Source: Halobacteria archaeon HArc-gm2 (GTDB taxonomy: Archaea; Halobacteriota; Halobacteria; Halobacteriales; Haloarculaceae). From it: DNA of 64,000 bases. The position numbers and the translations under genes are program-made. Positions 52,540 through 61,376 of this stretch are shown here, piece after piece. The stretch's first letter is position 1. Each line of letters begins with the position of its first letter. The notes under the pieces are model-generated. The model was not told the origin of the DNA, made no database searches, and worked only from the letters and a program-made list of their open reading frames with translations. The stretch is from contig JAOPKE010000003.1 of the NCBI GenBank assembly GCA_025517465.1, positions 124,001 to 188,000 on the forward strand. Reading direction: 5' to 3'.

Positions 52540-52661
52540 CCCTGGTGGACTGAAAGGGCGAGACGCGGTCGGCGAAGGCAGGCGAAGTAAGCACGCGAAC
52601 GGAGTGAGCGCGCGCAGCGAGCCTCCCGAGCCGAGCGCGCCGAGGGCTTTCTCCGTGTTTG
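52540..52661. repeat. Long palindromic element, copy D (right half only)
   Basis: It begins exactly with the third right arm, CCCTGGTGGACTGAAAGGGC, then GAG, continues with AAGTAAGCACGCGAACGGAG (the second-arm position) and ends with GAGCGCGCCGAGGGCTTTCT followed by CCGTGTTTG. Centre and left arms are missing. It lies 74 bp after the last glycan gene. Its arms are complementary to those of copy C at 36.1 kb, so C and D could be the two parts of one element. Confidence 0.8.
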
Positions 52662-52726
52662 CGGTAGGTGCGTCGCTTCCTGCGAGTTCGCTCTATCGTA
52701 TTCCACCCGATGATCGCCGGTACTGA

Positions 52727-53149
52727 CTACACTTCGGCCTTATCGGACGAGGGCTCGTCGTCGACGAGCGGGACGGCGATGTCGACCTCGATGCGCTCGT
52801 ACGGGACGATAGGTTGAGTCGACTGTCCCGGCCCGCTGTCCGCTAATTCGATGACGTCCAGGAGCGCTAACTGTTTGAGGTCGCCGTGGACGTCAGAAAC
52901 GTCACGGTCGACGATTCGGGCGGTCTCGCGCATGCTTTCCGGTTCGTGCTCGGCGATGGCACGGACCAACGAGAGCCGCATCGGTGACAGGTGTTCGACG
53001 AGGTCGTCGTAGGAACCGAAGCTCAGGACGCGCCGATCTCCCCATTGCTCGACGTCGTCCTCGTCGTCGGTCGACGCGTCGTCGAGCTGCCGGAGCGTTT
53101 CCTCTCGCAGGGAGTCGCGGTCTCCGATCGTGATGTGGAGCGTGGTCAT
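52727..53149 (-). CDS. HVO_A0114-family winged-helix regulator, antitoxin of a TumE-type pair
   Basis: A 140-residue protein. After an N-terminal acidic part (LDDASTDDEDDVEQW) comes a winged helix: LSPMRLSLVRAIAEHEPESM, then RETARIVDRDVSDVHGDLKQ and LALLDVIEL. The C-terminal PIVPYERIEVDIAVPLVDDE is typical of the HVO_A0114 family. It follows the TumE-like gene by 38 bp on the same strand; in such pairs this protein neutralises the toxin and represses the operon. The palindrome at 53526-53546 is a likely binding site. Confidence 0.82.
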   Translation of the reverse strand: MTTLHITIGDRDSLREETLRQLDDASTDDEDDVEQWGDRRVLSFGSYDDLVEHLSPMRLSLVRAIAEHEPESMRETARIVDRDVSDVHGDLKQLALLDVIELADSGPGQSTQPIVPYERIEVDIAVPLVDDEPSSDKAEV

Positions 53150-53187
53150 GGGTGCGTTGGTAGCAGGTTGGTGACTCGGGGCCGTTA

Positions 53188-53505
53188 TCAGTATCGACGG
53201 GGCGGGTCGCCACCGGCGGCGTTCCAGTACGCGTCCGCTTCGCCCCAGAATCGCACGATGAGTGGTTCGATCCCGGGGAATTCGATCGTACTCTGGTCTG
53301 CCCCGACTTGCCGTTCGTGTCCTTTCGTGGATTCGTGGGCGTTGTCGTAGCGGAGGAGATCCAGGCCGTCAGTCGTTCCCAGGTGGAATTTGTAGTCCCA
53401 CCCAGACGGATATTTGTCGAGCTGATCCGTCTCGCGAACGGTCACCGACTCGACCAACCCGTCTTCGACGTGGGTGTAGTTGGCCCGAGTCGAGTAGCCT
53501 GCCAT
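53188..53505 (-). CDS. TumE-like (DUF6516) toxin
   Basis: A 105-residue protein starting MAGYSTRANYTHVEDGLVES. The pattern LDKYPSGWDYKFHLGT, LLRYDNAHE-KGHERQV and PLIVRFWGEADAYW matches the DUF6516/TumE family of toxins. The RYDNAHE and KGHERQ motifs hold conserved His residues. It lies upstream of its partner antitoxin, the less common order, with a palindromic site just before its start. The frame is intact, so this is one of only two apparently complete TA pairs in the window. Confidence 0.78.
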   Translation of the reverse strand: MAGYSTRANYTHVEDGLVESVTVRETDQLDKYPSGWDYKFHLGTTDGLDLLRYDNAHESTKGHERQVGADQSTIEFPGIEPLIVRFWGEADAYWNAAGGDPPRRY

Positions 53506-53525
53506 CCCTACCCGTTGGTTCCTCT

Positions 53526-53556
53526 CCCAACAGAAAAACTGTTGGGGTATTATCCA
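53526..53556 (-). promoter_or_regulatory. Palindromic operator and TATA region of the TumE pair
   Basis: A perfect inverted repeat, CCCAACAG-AAAAA-CTGTTGGG, at 53526-53546 lies 20 bp before the toxin ATG. Directly upstream on the minus strand is GGATAATACC, a TATA-like run. The repeat therefore covers the expected transcription start. It is well placed for repression by the winged-helix antitoxin. Confidence 0.55.
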
Positions 53557-53745
53557 ACGGTCGCGGTTCCTGACCGGTAATCAGATACAACGCTCCATTC
53601 ACTACGTCACATCGAGTTGCGGGTCAATGCCGATGGGAGCCCCTCTTCGCAATTGCACCACGAATACTACCGGCACTCACACTCCCAACTCCCCTCCAAC
53701 ACTCGAACACAACGACTTTCACAGGCTACTCCAACCAAACGCATA

Positions 53746-54525
53746 ATGGAGATACTCGACGAGAAGGGGCGCCTGTTCGGCGTCGTCAACGTCGTCGACG
53801 CCCTGGTCGTGCTGCTGGTCCTCGCCGTCGTGGCTGCGGGCGTCGCGCTGGTCGTTGGGGGACAGAACTCACCCGACGCTGGCGGGACGAACGACACAGA
53901 TTCCGAATCCACGCGATACGCGACGCTCTCCTACATCGTCCCCTACGAGAGTTCCGCCGCGACGCTCCAGGATAACGACACGGTACGATTCGTCGACGGC
54001 GGGGAGTACTACAACGTCAGCGACGTCTACCGGAGCTTCACGCCCAGTGGGTCGGTCCACGTCGTCACCACGGTCGCATACGACGAGGAGTTCACCGCGA
54101 ACGGTAACCAGCTGTACGGCGGCCAGTCCACGCAACTGACCACCGGATCCTATCGCGTTACCGCCAACACCGTCGCCGTCAACCAGTCGACGGCGTCGAT
54201 ACCCACCCAGCAAGTTCCCGTCGTCCTGTCGGCGAACGTCACCTCGTCGGTCGCCCAGGCCGTCGCGGAGGGCCAGGAGGCGACCATCGGTAACGAGACC
54301 GTCGCCACCGTCGAGTCAGTCCGACGCGGTGAGACCAACGGCGACCGTCAGCAGGTGTGGCTCGGCGTCGAACTGCGTGCCTGGGACCGAACGACTGGCC
54401 CCGTCTTCGACGGCCAGTCGCTCCGCGTCGACAACCCGGTCACCGTCGTCACGGACACGGTCGTCGTCCGCGGCCGGCTCCACGAAGTCGGCACGACGGA
54501 GCTTCCCGAACCAGCCGACAGCTAA
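53746..54525 (+). CDS. DUF4330-domain membrane-anchored protein
   Basis: A 259-residue protein starting MEILDEKGRLFGVVNVVDAL, which is the DUF4330 opening. One membrane helix (LVVLLVLAVVAAGVALVVGG) is followed by an extracellular beta-rich domain with Asn sequons (NDT, NVS, NQS, NVT). The start at 53746 gives this pattern; the longer frame adds a His/Arg-rich leader. In haloarchaea DUF4330 genes sit beside oligosaccharyltransferase genes, as here. Function is unknown. Confidence 0.8.
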   Translation: MEILDEKGRLFGVVNVVDALVVLLVLAVVAAGVALVVGGQNSPDAGGTNDTDSESTRYATLSYIVPYESSAATLQDNDTVRFVDGGEYYNVSDVYRSFTPSGSVHVVTTVAYDEEFTANGNQLYGGQSTQLTTGSYRVTANTVAVNQSTASIPTQQVPVVLSANVTSSVAQAVAEGQEATIGNETVATVESVRRGETNGDRQQVWLGVELRAWDRTTGPVFDGQSLRVDNPVTVVTDTVVVRGRLHEVGTTELPEPADS

Positions 54526-54557
54526 CGCGTCACGTCCACTGCCGAACCACGGTCATC

Positions 54558-55115
54558 ATGATCGGCCACTACTACGAGCAATCGAAAGTTCACTCGGTCG
54601 TCCAGCGACTGGGAGACGCCGGAACGAACCTGGACGACGCCTATCACAGGTCCGTCCTCGGACGAAGCGTCGACCGACTCGCCGAGATAACTCGCCAGTC
54701 CTACCTCTTTCGCTGGCTGACCGCCGAGCCAGACCCGGACGTCATCGTCATCGACCTCCGGGAGACGTGGACCGTCGGGCCCGTCATCGCCGTCCTCGAC
54801 TGGTTCGCGCCCCACGCCGCTCGCTCATGGGACGGGTCGGTCGTCCGGACCACAACGGAGCGAACGGCCACCGCGTTCCGGGCAGCGCCGGTTCAGCTAA
54901 CGAGTGCATTGCTCCTCGGCGTGCTCGCCATCCAGTTCGTCCTCTCCTGGAACAGCGCTAGCGACACCACGCTCGCGGGCCTCTGTTTCCTCGCCGCGTT
55001 CGCTATCGTCGGTCTGCGCGTCGACTGGACGTGGGACGAGCTCGTCGAAAGCAAAATAGGCAAACTCGCGACGGCGCTGCTCGTCCCGCCAGATCTCCCA
55101 GAGGACGAGAACTGA
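54558..55115 (+). CDS. Two-TM haloarchaeal protein beside the STT3 gene, unknown
   Basis: A 185-residue protein starting MIGHYYEQSKVHSVVQRLG. The N-terminal half is polar with DPDVIVIDLRETWTVGPVIA; the C-terminal half has two hydrophobic helices (LTSALLLGVLAIQFVLSW and TLAGLCFLAAFAIVGLRVDW). It lies 32 bp after the DUF4330 gene and probably shares its transcript. No family is recognised. The position suggests a link to glycosylation or the cell envelope. Confidence 0.65.
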   Translation: MIGHYYEQSKVHSVVQRLGDAGTNLDDAYHRSVLGRSVDRLAEITRQSYLFRWLTAEPDPDVIVIDLRETWTVGPVIAVLDWFAPHAARSWDGSVVRTTTERTATAFRAAPVQLTSALLLGVLAIQFVLSWNSASDTTLAGLCFLAAFAIVGLRVDWTWDELVESKIGKLATALLVPPDLPEDEN

Positions 55116-55163
55116 GTTCTAGCCGGAGGGGGCAATGGCGTCGCTCCCACCGAGAGACGTAGG

Positions 55164-55370
55164 GTGGAGAGGGACGAGTCGTCTCAGCAGAAACGGCTAT
55201 TCGGTTGGTTGACGCTAGCCCGACGTGTGGTCGACGACGAGGTCCGCCAGCTATACGAGCGGTACCAGTCCGCCGAGAGCGACGAGGAACGGCACGAAAT
55301 CGCCCTCGAAATGGGCAAACTCGACGGACGACGCCACGCGGATATTTACACCGCGCTCGAAGACGAATAA
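55164..55370 (+). CDS. Small helical acidic protein
   Basis: A 68-residue protein from a GTG start. It is almost all charged helix (VVDDEVRQLYERYQSAESDE, then ERHEIALEMGKLDGRRHADI). No domain is recognised. The 48-bp gap to the upstream gene and the regular codon pattern support a real gene, but the GTG start is not certain. Confidence 0.5.
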   Translation: MERDESSQQKRLFGWLTLARRVVDDEVRQLYERYQSAESDEERHEIALEMGKLDGRRHADIYTALEDE

Positions 55371-55443
55371 CGTTCATCGGCGCTGGCCACTCGGGGGGAG
55401 CATCGATAGTATTCTAGAGGACCCGCTGCAGCACGAAACCCGG

Positions 55444-55456
55444 TGACTTTATTCTC
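55444..55456 (+). promoter_or_regulatory. TATA region of the STT3-like gene
   Basis: GACTTTATTCTCG lies about 25-30 bp before the ATG at 55478. That spacing fits a leaderless archaeal transcript for the large gene downstream. It gives the gene a promoter independent of the DUF4330 group. Confidence 0.45.
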
Positions 55457-55477
55457 GCGAGCGGACAGCACACGCAC

Positions 55478-57811
55478 ATGACAGACGCGGGCGGCCCGGC
55501 CGAGCTCCTGGACGAGCGTCCCGACCTGGCCGACCCCCTCGAAGCAGTTCTCGCCGTCGACGACCACGAGGACACCTGGTCGTTCGACGACGTCCCGGTC
55601 GACTCCGGACCCTTCGGCGAGCTCGTCTCGCGCGGCGTGGTCGAGAGCGCCGGCGACGACTACCGGGTCGCCGACCCCGCCGCCGCCCGCGCGGCCCTGA
55701 ACGGTGACGCGGGCGCGGTCACCACCGACGCCGAGGACGCGTCGGGCCGCGCCGCCCCCTCGTTCGAACTCCCGACCACCACCATCGACCGGACATCGGC
55801 CGCCATCGTCGCCGCGGCCATCGCCTTCGTCGGGCTCGTCCGCGCCCACCCGATACAGTCCGTCTACCGCGACGGGAACGTCGTCCTCTCCGGCAACGAC
55901 CCGTACTACTACCGCTACTGGGTCGAGCAGGCGCTGGCCCCCGGTGAGAGCATTCTCGACCTGAGCGCGCTGGCGACGCTTCCCAACGCCGTCCAGAAGG
56001 GGGAACCGCTCACGGTGGCGACGCTGTGGTGGGTCTCCGAACTCCTGGGCGGTACCCCCGACGTCGCCGGCCACGTCCTCGCGTGGTATCCCGTCGTCTC
56101 GGCCGTCGTCACGGCCGCGATGGTCTACCTCGTCGCGGTGTGGGTGACCGACGACAGGCGCGTCGGCGTCGCTGCCGTCCTCATGTTCGCCCTCATCCCG
56201 GGCCACGCACTGCGAACGAGCCTGGGCTTCGCCGACCACCACGCCTTCGACTTCCCGTGGCTCGCCGCGACCGCGCTGTGTCTCGTCGCACTCGCGCGGA
56301 CGGAGAGCCAGAACCTTCGAGCGCCGCGCACGTGGGCCGTGAGCGCCGCACTGGGCATCGCTATCGCCGCCCAGACGCTGGCCTGGGAAGCGGGCCCGCT
56401 CCTCGTACTCACAGTCGGTCTCGTCGTCGTCGCGAAGGCGCTCGCCGACGTCCACGCGAGCCGCTCACCGCTCCGTCAGGGCGTTCCGATCGTCGTCGGG
56501 ATACTCACCGGGGCCGCGCTCGCTGCGCTCGTCCACGTCGTCGTGGGCTGGCACACGCAGCAGGTCGCGTTCGCCCCCGCGTTGCTGTTCGTCGGGGCCG
56601 TCGGCGCGCTCCTGGCCGCCGAGGCCGTCCAGCGAACCACCGGCGACGTCCGGCACCTGGCCGCCGTCGACGCGGTCGGCGCCGTCGTCGGCTTCCTCCT
56701 CTTCCGGGCCGCGCTCCCCGAGTACTGGACGCGCCTCCAGAGCGAACTGGACCGACTCTTCAGGAGCGACAGCATCGCCGAGACGGCCGGGCTGCTCTCC
56801 CCGGACTCGTTCGGCTTTCTCTACCTGTTCGGCTTCGCGCTCGCGCTCGCGCTCCCGTTCATGGCCATGGGTGCCTGGCGCGCGGTCGACGACGACCGCT
56901 GGCTCGTCGCGAGCGTCTACGGCTGGTACTTCTTCCTGCTCGCGACGTTCCAGGTCCGCTTCGTCGGCGAACTGGCGGCCTTCGCCGCCGTCTTCGCGGG
57001 CTACGGCTTCGTCTGGGTCGCCGCCTGGATCGACGCCGCGGGCCCGATCGGCGACCGCGTCGAACGTCTGCGCCTACCAAATCGCACCCAGCTCGGGACG
57101 CTGGTCCTGCTCTTCGTCCTCGTCGCCAGTCTCGGCATCGTCCAGGTCCCGGTCAAGACGAGCCAGGTGACCATCACCGACGATACGTATCACACCTCGC
57201 AGTTCCTCGCCGAGCACTCGGCCGACCTCGGCCAGGCGTACCCCGACAACTACGTCCTCAGCGAGTGGGGGCAGAACCGCCACTACAACTACTTCGTCAG
57301 CGGCGAGTCCCGGAGCTACGGCTACGCGCAGTCGAACTACGACCGATTCATCCGGAGTCCGAACCCCGACGAGTCCTACGACCGGCTGGAGGGCCGCGTC
57401 GGCTACGTCGTCCTCGACCCGACGCGCAACATCGGCGTTCGAACCGCACACTCGCGACTGACCGAAACGTACGGCAGCGCCACCGACACACGCCCCGGCC
57501 TCGCACACTACCGCGCGCTCTACGTCGCCCCGGGCGAGTCGCGCGTCGCCTACGCCGTCGTCCCCGGTGCGACGGTGACGGGGAACGCCTCGGCCAACGC
57601 GACCGTCTCACTCGCGACAGACGTCTCTCTCCCGAACGCCGAGTTCACCTACGAGCGCCAGACGACGGCGAATGCCGACGGGACCTACAGCGTCCCGGTG
57701 GCCCACCCTGGGACGTATCGAGTGGTGGCCGACGGCGAGACGCGCGAGGTGACGGTGAGCGAGTCGGCAGTGCGGAACGGAACGACGGTGTCCGGTTCGC
57801 GGGCCGAGTGA
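55478..57811 (+). CDS. STT3/AglB-like oligosaccharyltransferase with atypical catalytic motif
   Basis: A 777-residue membrane protein. Residues 1-75 look like a winged-helix module (FDDVPVDSGPFGELVSRGVV). Then come about 13 helices with the STT3 motifs SGNDPYYYRYWVEQ (first Asp motif) and GFADHHAFDFPWL (the DHH-type second motif). The soluble C-terminal domain should carry WWDXG, but the matching place reads VLSEWGQNRHYNYF (Glu596-Trp-Gly-Gln-Asn600). AglB moves lipid-linked glycans to Asn of S-layer proteins. This may be a divergent paralogue with changed sequon recognition. It lies about 3 kb from the glycan island. Confidence 0.75.
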   Translation: MTDAGGPAELLDERPDLADPLEAVLAVDDHEDTWSFDDVPVDSGPFGELVSRGVVESAGDDYRVADPAAARAALNGDAGAVTTDAEDASGRAAPSFELPTTTIDRTSAAIVAAAIAFVGLVRAHPIQSVYRDGNVVLSGNDPYYYRYWVEQALAPGESILDLSALATLPNAVQKGEPLTVATLWWVSELLGGTPDVAGHVLAWYPVVSAVVTAAMVYLVAVWVTDDRRVGVAAVLMFALIPGHALRTSLGFADHHAFDFPWLAATALCLVALARTESQNLRAPRTWAVSAALGIAIAAQTLAWEAGPLLVLTVGLVVVAKALADVHASRSPLRQGVPIVVGILTGAALAALVHVVVGWHTQQVAFAPALLFVGAVGALLAAEAVQRTTGDVRHLAAVDAVGAVVGFLLFRAALPEYWTRLQSELDRLFRSDSIAETAGLLSPDSFGFLYLFGFALALALPFMAMGAWRAVDDDRWLVASVYGWYFFLLATFQVRFVGELAAFAAVFAGYGFVWVAAWIDAAGPIGDRVERLRLPNRTQLGTLVLLFVLVASLGIVQVPVKTSQVTITDDTYHTSQFLAEHSADLGQAYPDNYVLSEWGQNRHYNYFVSGESRSYGYAQSNYDRFIRSPNPDESYDRLEGRVGYVVLDPTRNIGVRTAHSRLTETYGSATDTRPGLAHYRALYVAPGESRVAYAVVPGATVTGNASANATVSLATDVSLPNAEFTYERQTTANADGTYSVPVAHPGTYRVVADGETREVTVSESAVRNGTTVSGSRAE

Positions 57812-57933
57812 ACGGCGCCTCTCGCTCGGCGCGTTCGACTGGTCACCACGTCCGGAAATCCGCCTGACGCGAGCGTTATCACCGATGAAAAATCGGCAGT
57901 CAGCTTTAGGCCGCCCGCTACCGGACCCGACGT

Positions 57934-59511
57934 ATGAAAGACTGGTCGAACGAGTTCGGGCACGGAGCGATGAACGCCCGGCTCGACGTCGACGCCCTCG
58001 TCGACGAGTGCGGGCTTGACGAACGGGAGATCGCGTGGCGCAAGGAGTTCGTCGGATTCGACGAGACGGACGAACGACACCTCTCGAATCTGGAGTCGAC
58101 GTTCCGTGACCACACCGAGGAGATCGCCGACGAGTTCTACGAGAACCTCACCGGTCACGACCAGACGACGGCGATCTTCGGCCGGTCCGAGAAAGGCCTC
58201 GAACAGCTCAAACGGACCCAGTCGGCCTACCTCGTGACGCTCGCCAGCGGCGAGTACGGCATGGACTACTTCAGGGACCGGGCCCGCATCGGGAAGATCC
58301 ACGACATGCTGGAGATGCCGATGAAACACTACGTCGGCCAGTACGGCGTCTACTACGACCTCGTCTTCCCGCTGCTGTTCGACCGCGTCGAGGATCGGCT
58401 GGTCGAGCGGCTGACGGGGGAGGACGGCGCCGCCGCGGGCGAGGACGGACCGCTCGCGAGTGACGGCGGTGCCGTCGCCGCGCAGGCCGACGCGGGTCCG
58501 TCGGTCCGGTCGACCGTCCGCGACGAACTGGACCGGGGGCTCGAAGAGATGCTCGCCGTGTTGCGTATCATCAACCTGGACATGCAGGTGGTCGCGGACA
58601 CGTACATCCACTCGTACAGTCAGGAACTGGAGGCGTCGATCGAACAGCGGGAGGCACTGATGCGCGAGGTAGAGCGGGACCTGGCCCAGCCGATCGAGGG
58701 CCTGCACGAGTCGGCCACTGACGTGGCTGACAGCGCCGACGAGATCACCGCACTCGCGGCGTCACAGGCCGAGTCGATGGCCGACGTCGGGAGCGAGGTC
58801 GGGAACATGAGCGCGACAGTCGAGGAGATCGCCGCCACTGCGGACGAAGTCGCAGCAACCAGCGAACGCGCCGAGGAACTGGCCTCGGACGGCCGTGCGG
58901 CTGCGACGGAAGCCATCGAAGTGATGGAACGGGTGACGGGGTCCTCACAGGACGTCGTCGCGGACGTCGACAGGCTCCACGAACGCATCGACGAGATCGA
59001 CGAAATCGTCGAGGTGATCAACGACATCGCAGATCAGACGAACATGCTCGCGCTCAACGCGTCCATCGAGGCCGCCAGGGCGGGTGAAGCGGGCGACGGC
59101 TTCGCCGTCGTCGCCGACGAGGTCAAGAGCCTCGCGGAAGAATCCCAGGAACACGCCGGGGAGATCGAGGGGATGGTCGACGACATCAAGGCCGAGACGA
59201 CCAGCGCCGTCGAGAGTCTCGAGGAAACGACCGACGAGGTGGACCGGGGGATGGCACAGGTCGAATCCGCCATGGAGACGCTCCAGGACATCGCCGACGC
59301 CGTCGCCGAGGCGTCCCAGGGCATTCGCGAGGTCTCAGACGCGACCGACGACCAGGCCGCGTCGACGGAGGAAGTCGCGAGCATGGCCGACGAACTCGTC
59401 GCACAGGCCGACCGCGTCGCCGACGAGATCGAGTCTGTCGCCGCGGCCAACGAGGAACAGACCGTGAAAGTGAGTGAGATCCGCGAGACCGTCGACCGAC
59501 TGACCGAGTGA
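57934..59511 (+). CDS. hemAT: HemAT globin-coupled aerotaxis transducer
   Basis: A 525-residue soluble chemoreceptor. Residues 25-175 form a globin-like sensor; [11 protein letters not shown] puts the likely haem-binding His at 123. A variable acidic linker (145-210) leads into the methyl-accepting helical bundle. The signalling hairpin tip is [20 protein letters not shown] followed by [18 protein letters not shown]. No membrane segment is present. It senses O2 and signals to CheA to steer swimming. A TTTAGGCC run at about 57905 may be part of its promoter. Confidence 0.95.
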   Translation: MKDWSNEFGHGAMNARLDVDALVDECGLDEREIAWRKEFVGFDETDERHLSNLESTFRDHTEEIADEFYENLTGHDQTTAIFGRSEKGLEQLKRTQSAYLVTLASGEYGMDYFRDRARIGKIHDMLEMPMKHYVGQYGVYYDLVFPLLFDRVEDRLVERLTGEDGAAAGEDGPLASDGGAVAAQADAGPSVRSTVRDELDRGLEEMLAVLRIINLDMQVVADTYIHSYSQELEASIEQREALMREVERDLAQPIEGLHESATDVADSADEITALAASQAESMADVGSEVGNMSATVEEIAATADEVAATSERAEELASDGRAAATEAIEVMERVTGSSQDVVADVDRLHERIDEIDEIVEVINDIADQTNMLALNASIEAARAGEAGDGFAVVADEVKSLAEESQEHAGEIEGMVDDIKAETTSAVESLEETTDEVDRGMAQVESAMETLQDIADAVAEASQGIREVSDATDDQAASTEEVASMADELVAQADRVADEIESVAAANEEQTVKVSEIRETVDRLTE

Positions 59512-59523
59512 CCCGTCGGCGCC

Positions 59524-59650
59524 TACTCCACGGTGACGCTCTTCGCCAGGTTCCGCGGCTTGTCGATGGAGCGCCCGAGGAAGTTCGCGGTGTGGTAGCT
59601 CGCAAGTTGCAACTGGACGTTGGCGAGCGACGCAGCGGCCCGACGAGGCG
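59524..59650 (-). pseudogene. Detached 3' fragment of glmS
   Basis: The minus strand reads SLANVQLQLASYHTANFLGR, then SIDKPRNLAKSVTVE and TAG. This is the C-terminus of glutamine-fructose-6-phosphate transaminase, as in the gene at 62767. The DNA is nearly identical to that gene over its middle (CTTCGCCAGGTTCCGCGGCT and beyond) but differs at several third positions and in the stop codon. It lies between hemAT and the IS200/IS605 left end, about 3.2 kb from the real gene and in the same orientation. Confidence 0.85.
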
Positions 59651-59819
59651 CGGTTGTGCTGCTCTTAACGACTGGATTTTACAGCGGTATCGAGGCGAAA
59701 GCCCACCCCTAAAGGGGTGGGATGAAGCCGACAACTGGGAATCTATCCACATCCGTAGGCATGACTGGGGTTAGACAATTAAGTAACATCTATAGGTGTG
59801 GGAATTCTATATATTGACG

Positions 59820-60209
59820 ATGCCTCGTGGGTTCGACAGGGAACGTACCTCGGTTCACAAACTCCAGTACCACTTCATCTGGTGTCCGAAGTACCGCAAG
59901 TCGGTACTGACTGGCGAGGTACGCGACCGTCTCGAAGCACTCATCGAGGAGAAAACCGACGAACTCGACCTCGAAATCTTGGAGTTGGCGATTCGCTCTG
60001 ACCACGTCCACCTGTTTATCACGGGCGACCCGACGCTCGCTCCGAACAAGATAATGCAACAGGTCAAGGGCTATTCTTCTCGCCACCTCCGCGACGAGTT
60101 CGATTTCGGCCTGCCGTCGCTGTGGACGCGCTCGTACTTCGTCTCGAGTGCGGGCGACGTATCCAGCGAGGTCATCGAGGAGTACATCGACGCCCAAGCA
60201 GGGGAATAG
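59820..60209 (+). CDS. tnpA: IS200/IS605 TnpA transposase (HUH, Y1)
   Basis: A 129-residue single-strand DNA transposase. The HUH motif is in DHVHLFI (His62, His64), and the single catalytic Tyr is in EEYIDAQAGE near the end. The core LQYHFIWCPKYRKSVLTGEV is typical. The ATG at 59820 is preferred; an in-frame GTG at 59796 would add eight residues. It appears intact. Its stop TAG is followed at once by tnpB. Confidence 0.92.
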   Translation: MPRGFDRERTSVHKLQYHFIWCPKYRKSVLTGEVRDRLEALIEEKTDELDLEILELAIRSDHVHLFITGDPTLAPNKIMQQVKGYSSRHLRDEFDFGLPSLWTRSYFVSSAGDVSSEVIEEYIDAQAGE

Positions 60210-60211
60210 CC

Positions 60212-61366
60212 ATGCAACGGAACGTCTCGACCACGGTGCGGGTCAAACTCCACTCGCTCACCACCAGGAAGGCTGACCTGCTCGCCCGGGAGTACGAGGC
60301 GTTCCAGACCGCGGTTCACGGCGGAGACGCCGACCTCTACTCTGCGACCGACCAGCAGGCGTCGAAGGTTCAGCGACAGAAAGACCCGAACTCCGACACC
60401 GAACAACCCGTCGTGCTTCGCAACGACGTGTTCGACGTATCCCACGACGAGGACACCGTCCTGTCGTCGTGGTGGGTCAGAGTCCCCGTCTACGACCCCG
60501 AACGGGGACGGGGCAACTCCATCTGGTGTCCCGCACACGTCCCTCGGAAGGACGAACAACTCGTCCGTGACGGTAATATTCGGGACAGCGAACTGGTGTA
60601 CCGGAACGGTGACTGGTACGTTCACCTCGTCGTCAAGCGGTCTGTGACCGTCAAAGACGAGTACGACGACGTGCTGGCCATCGACATGGGCGCACGGTGG
60701 GTAGCTACCTGCGCGTTCCTCTCCGACCGCAAAACTACATTCTACGGCGAGGAAGTCCGTCGTATCCGCGAACACTACAAGCAGTTGCGAAAGTCCATCG
60801 GGAAGGCCAAACCCCGACAGGGACAGCAGGTCGTGGAGCGTATCGGTGATGCAGAAGCGCGGAAGGTGGACGACCGCCTCCACAAGATTGCTCGACAGAT
60901 CGTGGACGACGCCGACGAACGGAACGCAGTCATCGTCGTGGGCGACCTCGGTGGCATCCGCAAGGACAACGACAAGGGACGGTACGTCAACGACAAGACC
61001 CACAAGATGCCGTTCGCCCGCCTGCTCAACTACATCGAGTACAAAGCCCACGGCGCAGGTATCGACGTGCAGTTGGTAGGAGAATACGACACGTCGAAGA
61101 CGTGCAATCGATGTGCCTGCGAAGGTGTCCGAGAGACGCAGGGACGGTTCGAGTGTCCCGAGTGTGGGTTGGACGACAACGCGGACAAGAACGGTGCGCT
61201 GAATATCGGCAAACGAGCCCTGGGCAAGTTCTCAAAACCGCTGTCCGAGGCGGGGGCTGTACTGGCACAGCCCGAAACGCAGGTCATCGTCCATCGTGAC
61301 GACGAACCTGCGAACCTCTCCGTTTCCGTGGGTTCAACCCCCAGTGGGGGAACCCCACGGCTTTAG
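60212..61366 (+). CDS. tnpB: TnpB RNA-guided nuclease of the IS200/IS605 element
   Basis: A 384-residue protein. RuvC-I: LAIDMGARWVATC with the first Asp. RuvC-II: VIVVGDLGGIRKDN, where many TnpB proteins have Glu and this one has Gly-Asp. Zinc finger: CNRCACEG...FECPECG. RuvC-III: DDNADKNGALNI with the last Asp. It lies two bases after tnpA. TnpB cuts DNA next to a short target motif using an RNA made from the element's right end, helping the element persist. The stop codon TAG sits inside the right-end hairpin. Confidence 0.88.
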   Translation: MQRNVSTTVRVKLHSLTTRKADLLAREYEAFQTAVHGGDADLYSATDQQASKVQRQKDPNSDTEQPVVLRNDVFDVSHDEDTVLSSWWVRVPVYDPERGRGNSIWCPAHVPRKDEQLVRDGNIRDSELVYRNGDWYVHLVVKRSVTVKDEYDDVLAIDMGARWVATCAFLSDRKTTFYGEEVRRIREHYKQLRKSIGKAKPRQGQQVVERIGDAEARKVDDRLHKIARQIVDDADERNAVIVVGDLGGIRKDNDKGRYVNDKTHKMPFARLLNYIEYKAHGAGIDVQLVGEYDTSKTCNRCACEGVRETQGRFECPECGLDDNADKNGALNIGKRALGKFSKPLSEAGAVLAQPETQVIVHRDDEPANLSVSVGSTPSGGTPRL

Positions 61367-61376
61367 CCGTGGGAGG
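61240..61376 (+). ncRNA. Predicted reRNA (omega RNA) scaffold of the IS element
   Basis: In this family the guide RNA comes from the 3' part of tnpB and the right end. Here the hairpins CCCCCAGTGGGGG (61338-61350) and CCCACGG...CCGTGGG (61354-61373) form the expected 3' structure, and the guide would be the flanking bases after about 61380. The 5' limit is a guess. Confidence 0.4.
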
